Source: RHLJ01 sp965247355 (GTDB lineage: Bacteria > Bacteroidota > Rhodothermia > Balneolales > Balneolaceae). Taken from it: a stretch of DNA of 64,000 bases. Both the position numbers and the translations under genes were made by a program. The notes beneath the pieces are model-generated. The model was given only the letters and a program-made list of their open reading frames with translations. It ran no database searches and had not been told where the DNA came from. The stretch is taken from NCBI GenBank assembly GCA_965247355.1, contig OZ252011.1, positions 2,356,001-2,420,000 on the forward strand. Direction: 5' to 3'. This document shows, in pieces, positions 59,314 through 64,000 of this stretch (positions are counted from its first letter, which is position 1; every line of letters begins with the position of its first letter).

Positions 59314-62310
59314 TCAATTTGATGGTAATGAGAAATAAAACGTAGAACCTTTATCAAGTTCGCTTTCCGCCCAAATTTCTCCACCATGTTTGGTTACTAT
59401 TCTTCTTACTATTGCTAATCCCACACCGGTACCTTCAAACTCATTCAAAGAATGTAATCGCTGAAACACCCCAAATAATTTGTCATGGTATTTCATATCG
59501 AAACCGGTACCATTGTCTTTAATACTAAATACTACCCTGTCCTCTTTCTCAATTGATGACACCTCTATCATTATTTCCTTCTCTTTTGAGGAATACTTAA
59601 CCGCATTCGAAACTAAATTAGTCACTACTTGCTTTAATAAAGATAAATCTCCTTTTACATCTGGTAGTTGGTCTATCTTAAAATTAATATTCAGGTCTTT
59701 GTGATGAAGAGAAACTTCGCTTGTTATTTCTTTGAACACATCCTGCATTATCACTTTACCTTTCTTAAGCTCTTTTCTACCCAGACGTGAGAACTCTAAA
59801 ATATCATCGATTAATTGCCCCATTTTGATTCCACTGGATTTAATAATTCCAAGTAATCTGAGACCTTCTTCATCTAAAGAATCCCTGTAATCTTCCTCTA
59901 AGATATCTGCAAATCCATTTATCGAACGAAGTGGAGCACGTAAGTCATGGGATACTGAATAACTAAAAGCTTCAAGCTCCTGATTGGCTTTATTTAGTTC
60001 TTCTGTTCTTTTTTCGACCTGGTGTTCGAGAACCTCATTCAGGTTTTCCAACTGCTCCTGATATTTTACCTCGTTAGTGATATCAGCAGTGTACATAATC
60101 ATTCCGCCTACTTCACCCGGTTCATCATACCAAGGAAGAAGTTTCCAGCTAATCCACTGAATTGAACCGTCTTCCCTTATAAACTTGCTTCTGGGATTAG
60201 AGTTCTCACTACCTGAGAGTACATCTTTATGTATATCCAGCCAGTCAGGCATCTTTCTTATTTCCGGAAACAAATCGTAATGGCATTTTCCAATGATATT
60301 ATCATCTTTAATACCATATTCTTCATACCATTTATTACTTGCGGCTATGTAATTCATATCTTTATCAAGCATACCAACTGCAACCGGTGCCTGATTGATA
60401 AATGTCTGGAGCTGTTTTTCACTTAATTTCAGTAATTCTGTTTTACTGATAATCTCATTTTCCAGTTCTTTTCTTTCAGTAATATCACGCCCTTCAGGAA
60501 CCAGATAAACTACATTTCCTTCCTCATCAAATATTGGAATAATTGAGAAATCTATGGTAATTACTTTTCCACCAACACCTACCACATCAACATCATAGCG
60601 AATAAATTCTCCTGAGGCTGCTCTTTTAATTGCATCTCTTAGTTGTTGATTTATCTCCTCACTTAAAGACCACCATGGCGCATCAGCAAAATTTAATCCT
60701 CGGGCATCTTCCATAGTAAACCCACCAAAATCAAGTGCCGACTTGTTGGCTTCGATTAGAGTACCGTCCGGTTCTAGCAAGCCGGTAAAGTTAAAGGTGT
60801 TATCGAATATACTTCTAAATACTAGCTCTGCCTGTTGTTTATCTTCAATGGCTCGTCGTTCCTTATCAACATCCATGAACAAGCCTCTTAATGCTGTTAA
60901 CTCACCATTTTCGAATACTGGAAATCCTATAGCACGAACCCAGACTTCGTTTCCTAAGGCAGTTACAAGAATACATTCTACGTTCCACGATTCTTTATTC
61001 TCTATAGCATTATCTATCGCATTTTGAATCACCGGGCGATAATCTTCCCGATAATAATTAATCCCATCTTCCACTTTTATTTCTACCCCGGATGGAACTT
61101 CATGGATTTTGTAAACCTCGTCTGACCAATGGGCAGTCATAGTCTGCAGATCTACTTCCCACGTACCAATTTTGGCGACCTTCTGAATTTCTGAAAGTTC
61201 AGTTAATGCTTTTTCTAACTCGGTCTTTTGGATGCGCAGCATTTGCTCATCACTGGATAACTGAGCTTCAAGTTGCTTTTTTTCCTCAATATCAATAATA
61301 GAACCCACCATTCGAATTGGTTCACCGTCATAACCCCAGCTTGCCTGACCTACTGTCTCAAACCATCTGTAGTTACCCTTTTTTGTTTTCATCCTGATTT
61401 CGAGTTTATATCTCTTCTTTTTCTCAAGATGAAATTTCACTGCTTTTTCAACTTTTTCGCGATCATCGGGGTGTAATAAATCGTAAAGAAAAGTTCTATA
61501 TGAGGCTTGTATTTCCCCTTTTTTATAGCCAAGCAATGAATAAAATTTTTCTGACCACCACTCGGTTCCATCCGGTATGTACCAATCCCAAATCCCGGCA
61601 TTTATAGCTTCAATAGAAAGGTCGAATCGTTGTGTGGATTTAAATAGTTCACCTTTTGAAAGCGTAACCTCTTTGATGGTATTTTCAAGCTCCTCATTTT
61701 CTTCATCCAATTCATCATAAATTGGTTTGAAAATGAACAGAAACTCCCAAATAAGTACCAGCATGGAAAAAAACGCCAGAAACATTTCTAAATAAATTAA
61801 GCGTCTGACTCTATCTTGTGAATCCCGCTCAAAAGTATTAACAATGGTATCCATCATTGGAAGGAACTGGCGCTCATTTTCAAGAATTAATTCTAAACTC
61901 CCAGCTAATTCTTCATTTGATCTAGCAGAAAGTATCGCTTCAGAAATGATTTCCTGTGATATATCTAATTGATCGAATAGTGACTGTATTTCTTCATTTT
62001 GAAGTTCGGGCAACCCTAGTTCTGGATCCCCTTCCTGTAAGCCTTCATGCACTTGATCCCATAGCCTTGTAGTCTTTTTCAGAGAATCAAGCTGCGCTTC
62101 CTTTTCAATCGTTTGATATGCTTCTTTTGCGATTTTCTGACTCAGCATTCGCTGCCGGCCGGCAAGATTAATCACCGTAGCATCAAACTTCTGTTCACTC
62201 AGGATACGCTGAATTAAAAACTGATTAAAAAGTGTGAGCACTATAACTGTAGATAACCCGATCAGGTACGCACTTTTTTTAGAGAATTTTTTCCCCGACT
62301 TATTGCTCAT
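59314..62310 (-). CDS. Multi-PAS sensor histidine kinase with PilJ-type N-terminal domain
   Basis: A 998-residue membrane-bound sensor. The first helix (residues 12-32) leads into a PilJ/NarX-type domain with the AGRQRMLSQKIAKEAYQ motif, followed by a second helix (about 172-195). PAS/PAC domains follow: GLWDWYIPDGTEWWSEKFYSLLGY-like, then further copies ending in FMDVDKERRAIED, RDITERKELENEI and ADITNEVKYQEQL. A coiled coil leads to the HisKA segment AFSYSVSHDLRAPLRSINGFADIL (His near residue 788) and a HATPase with NLVSNAVKYSS, FSIKDNGTGFDMKYHDKLFGVFQRLH and EGTGVGLAIVRRIVTKHGG. Stimulus unknown. It leads an operon of three signalling genes. Confidence 0.92.
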   Translation of the reverse strand: MSNKSGKKFSKKSAYLIGLSTVIVLTLFNQFLIQRILSEQKFDATVINLAGRQRMLSQKIAKEAYQTIEKEAQLDSLKKTTRLWDQVHEGLQEGDPELGLPELQNEEIQSLFDQLDISQEIISEAILSARSNEELAGSLELILENERQFLPMMDTIVNTFERDSQDRVRRLIYLEMFLAFFSMLVLIWEFLFIFKPIYDELDEENEELENTIKEVTLSKGELFKSTQRFDLSIEAINAGIWDWYIPDGTEWWSEKFYSLLGYKKGEIQASYRTFLYDLLHPDDREKVEKAVKFHLEKKKRYKLEIRMKTKKGNYRWFETVGQASWGYDGEPIRMVGSIIDIEEKKQLEAQLSSDEQMLRIQKTELEKALTELSEIQKVAKIGTWEVDLQTMTAHWSDEVYKIHEVPSGVEIKVEDGINYYREDYRPVIQNAIDNAIENKESWNVECILVTALGNEVWVRAIGFPVFENGELTALRGLFMDVDKERRAIEDKQQAELVFRSIFDNTFNFTGLLEPDGTLIEANKSALDFGGFTMEDARGLNFADAPWWSLSEEINQQLRDAIKRAASGEFIRYDVDVVGVGGKVITIDFSIIPIFDEEGNVVYLVPEGRDITERKELENEIISKTELLKLSEKQLQTFINQAPVAVGMLDKDMNYIAASNKWYEEYGIKDDNIIGKCHYDLFPEIRKMPDWLDIHKDVLSGSENSNPRSKFIREDGSIQWISWKLLPWYDEPGEVGGMIMYTADITNEVKYQEQLENLNEVLEHQVEKRTEELNKANQELEAFSYSVSHDLRAPLRSINGFADILEEDYRDSLDEEGLRLLGIIKSSGIKMGQLIDDILEFSRLGRKELKKGKVIMQDVFKEITSEVSLHHKDLNINFKIDQLPDVKGDLSLLKQVVTNLVSNAVKYSSKEKEIMIEVSSIEKEDRVVFSIKDNGTGFDMKYHDKLFGVFQRLHSLNEFEGTGVGLAIVRRIVTKHGGEIWAESELDKGSTFYFSLPSN

Positions 62311-62493
62311 TAAATTGACTAACTTCTTGGGATTAAGCCTTTCCAGTATTCACATACTATTAAAAGCCAAGGCATTAAGATTTAAACTAACATTAAAACT
62401 TTCTAACAAAAGAAACGGAACCCGTTATTAATAAGCAATAATTTACATTAGTTTACATTTCAATTGGGTTAATACTTATTAATAATTATCGAC

Positions 62494-63042
62494 TTAAAGA
62501 ATTCTTCGGGTAGTTAGGTAAGCATCGGCCCAATAGCGTTCCTGCAAGCCGGATATCATTACCCCAGAACTGGTTGAAGCATGCAGAAACTGTTCGTTGT
62601 TAATCATTACTCCCACATGATAAGAATCCCTCCCTGTTTTAAAGAACACCATATCTCCCAGCTTGATTTTATTCCTTCTCACCGAAGAACCTTCTTTCAT
62701 CTGTTCACGAGTATTTCTGGGTAAGTCCATTTCAAAATAATCGGCGAACACAATCTGCATAAATGATGAGCAATCTACCCCATTATAACCTGAGCCTCCC
62801 AACACATAAGGAACTCCTTTCCAATCTTTGTAGGCTTGATCCAGAGAAGATTTGATCGCTCTTTCACCTCTGGAAAGCCTGCCCGTATTAACTTCAGGTT
62901 CGGGAACTCGTGTTGCAGCAATGGCAACCTGGATCGTTTCTTTCTTTTTTCTCTCTTCCCAAGGAATCGTCCCCCTCTTTACCATTCCACATGAGGACGC
63001 TAAAATTCCAAACAATAGTACCAACGTAAAGCTGCGAATCAT
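62494..63042 (-). CDS. NlpC/P60-family peptidoglycan endopeptidase lipoprotein
   Basis: A 182-residue C40 family cysteine peptidase that cuts stem peptides of peptidoglycan. A lipobox (ILASSC, Cys18) predicts a lipoprotein. The catalytic Cys91 is in YNGVDCSSFMQIVFADYF; His142 lies in DSYHVGVMINN, and a third polar residue (His154) in FLHASTSSGVMI. The spacing is normal. It stands alone on the minus strand with pdxJ divergent from it. Confidence 0.9.
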   Translation of the reverse strand: MIRSFTLVLLFGILASSCGMVKRGTIPWEERKKKETIQVAIAATRVPEPEVNTGRLSRGERAIKSSLDQAYKDWKGVPYVLGGSGYNGVDCSSFMQIVFADYFEMDLPRNTREQMKEGSSVRRNKIKLGDMVFFKTGRDSYHVGVMINNEQFLHASTSSGVMISGLQERYWADAYLTTRRIL

Positions 63043-63129
63043 GTATTTAATTTGTTTCTAAAAAATAACGTACCGAATGCCTATTTTCAAAGGAATACTT
63101 AAGAAAGTTGTGATAGAGAATCAGAAGGA

Positions 63130-63864
63130 ATGAATTTACTTGTTAATATCGATCATATAGCTACCCTTAGAAATGCCCGTGGAGAAGGATATCCTATTCC
63201 TGCAGAAGCCGCAAAAATTTGCGAAGAAGCAGGCGCTCACGGAATTGTATTCCACCTACGTGGGGATCGAAGGCATATCATGGATCATGATGTTGAAGCT
63301 CTCAAAGAAACCGTAAAAGGCACTCTCGATTTTGAGATGGCTGCGACAGATGAAATGCTTGATATCCTCAAAAAAACGAACCCTGATTTGTGTACGTTGG
63401 TACCAGAGGGTCGTGAGGAACTTACCACTGAAGGTGGACTCAACATGTCTGTGGTTTTCGATGATTTTAAAGAGAGAGTGTTTCCATCTATACGGGAAAC
63501 AGATATCGAAATCTCTCTTTTCCTTGACCCTAACCTAGAGGATATTAACTTAGCTTTTGAACTTGGAAGTGATGCCGTTGAACTACATACAGGCACCTTT
63601 GCAAATGCTTCTACTAATAAAGAACGTATCATTGAATTAAAAAGATTGAAAGAAGCGGCTTTACAAATTCATGAGCTCGGAATGAAAGTAAATGCCGGTC
63701 ATGGCCTTAATCTCGAAAATCTACCTGTTTTTCTGGATGTAGTTCCACATTTGAATGAAGTAAGTATTGGCCACGCTTTAATTAGCAAATCATTATTCCT
63801 GGGACTCCCCAAAACGGTAAAAGCATATTTAGAAATTATGAGTATTTATGAGGATGTAAAGTGA
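63130..63864 (+). CDS. pdxJ: Pyridoxine 5'-phosphate synthase
   Basis: A 244-residue TIM-barrel enzyme that joins 3-amino-2-oxopropyl phosphate and deoxyxylulose 5-phosphate to make pyridoxine 5'-phosphate. Signatures are NIDHIATLRNARGEGYPIP, GIVFHLRGDRRHIMDHDVEAL, LDFEMAATDEML, LVPEGREELTTEGGLN, VELHTGTFAN, MKVNAGHGLNLENLP and NEVSIGHALISKSLFLG. Length is normal. The stop overlaps the GTG start of era by 4 bp, so the two genes are translated together. Confidence 0.96.
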   Translation: MNLLVNIDHIATLRNARGEGYPIPAEAAKICEEAGAHGIVFHLRGDRRHIMDHDVEALKETVKGTLDFEMAATDEMLDILKKTNPDLCTLVPEGREELTTEGGLNMSVVFDDFKERVFPSIRETDIEISLFLDPNLEDINLAFELGSDAVELHTGTFANASTNKERIIELKRLKEAALQIHELGMKVNAGHGLNLENLPVFLDVVPHLNEVSIGHALISKSLFLGLPKTVKAYLEIMSIYEDVK

Positions 63865-64000
63865 GCGATACCCCGCACAAATCAGGTTATGTAGCGATTG
63901 TTGGAAAACCTAATGCAGGTAAATCTACGTTAATGAACCAGATTCTGGGAACTAAGCTTTCCATTACGACGCACAAAGCTCAAACAACCCGACATCAAAT
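63861..64000 (+). CDS. era: GTPase Era, 3' end outside the window
   Basis: The GTG at 63861 overlaps the pdxJ stop (GTGA). The frame reads MSDTPHKSGYVAIVGKPNAGK and then STLMNQILGTKLSITTHKAQ before the window ends. The G1 box GKPNAGKST and the switch-I segment (K-L-S-I-T-T-H-K-A-Q-T-T-R) are the Era signature; Era binds 16S rRNA during small-subunit assembly. Only the first 46 codons are visible. Confidence 0.9.
   Translation, partial: MSDTPHKSGYVAIVGKPNAGKSTLMNQILGTKLSITTHKAQTTRHQ

Overview
The window looks like chromosome of an FCB-group bacterium, most likely a Balneolota (Balneolaceae-like) marine heterotroph. Supporting signs are two large secreted proteins with type A type-IX-secretion (T9SS) C-terminal sorting domains (core N-Y-P-N-P-F-N-P), a TonB-receptor-like barrel, many lipoproteins and small outer-membrane barrels, an AT-rich base composition, and promoter-like sites of the Bacteroidota type (TTG, 17 bp, TAnnTTTG), best seen before isocitrate dehydrogenase. 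This placement is inference from gene content.

Layout. 1-14.7 kb is core sequence: the end of an outer-membrane receptor, DNA polymerase X, an AI-2E/PerM-type permease, a DUF4153 membrane protein, a 1959-residue T9SS-exported repeat protein, a MORN lipoprotein, a cyclophilin lipoprotein and methylmalonyl-CoA epimerase. A tRNA-Pro(GGG) follows at 14790-14863.

14.86-32.8 kb is an accessory island of about 18 kb lying between tRNA-Pro and tRNA-Gly(GCC). It begins with a tyrosine recombinase (frame-disrupted at an A7 run) preceded by a symmetric four-copy GTATAGCA array. It carries a DNA methylase plus a probable PD-(D/E)XK nuclease (a two-gene restriction-modification candidate), two small envelope proteins, an XRE regulator, an SGNH hydrolase, a T9SS-exported glycosidase-like/beta-helix protein, a YqaJ exonuclease with an OB-fold-like partner, two tiny ORFs, DUF932, a RadC-like JAB protein, and a large BT4734/PriCT/Toprim/SF3 primase-helicase. 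No capsid, terminase or conjugation genes are visible, so it resembles a satellite-like or non-conjugative integrative element. A 13-bp word, CACTTCGCCACTG, recurs six times (three exact, three with one mismatch) across the island, mostly at module boundaries; I know of no described role for it. The right end has stacked palindromes upstream of the primase and three NTCAGTA repeats spaced exactly 11 bp.

32.8-64 kb returns to core genes: small barrel proteins, a DNA2/NAM7-type helicase, a GntR regulator (with a decayed copy of its 5' end next to mutS), MutS, BrkB, 3-methyladenine glycosylase, YceI, DUF6580, a DUF4956-HlyD-TolC-SDR operon (an envelope-spanning set with no recognisable pump), a DASH cryptochrome operon ending in a previously easily missed DUF2256 gene, a PQQ-type sugar dehydrogenase, isocitrate dehydrogenase, a holin-like protein, ElaA acetyltransferase, a lone Hpt protein, GlmS with a divergent GlmU-like protein, a three-gene sensory cluster (PilJ-type/PAS histidine kinase, single-domain regulator, receiver-GAF-HisKA_2 protein with a decayed ATPase domain), an NlpC/P60 lipoprotein, PdxJ and the start of Era.
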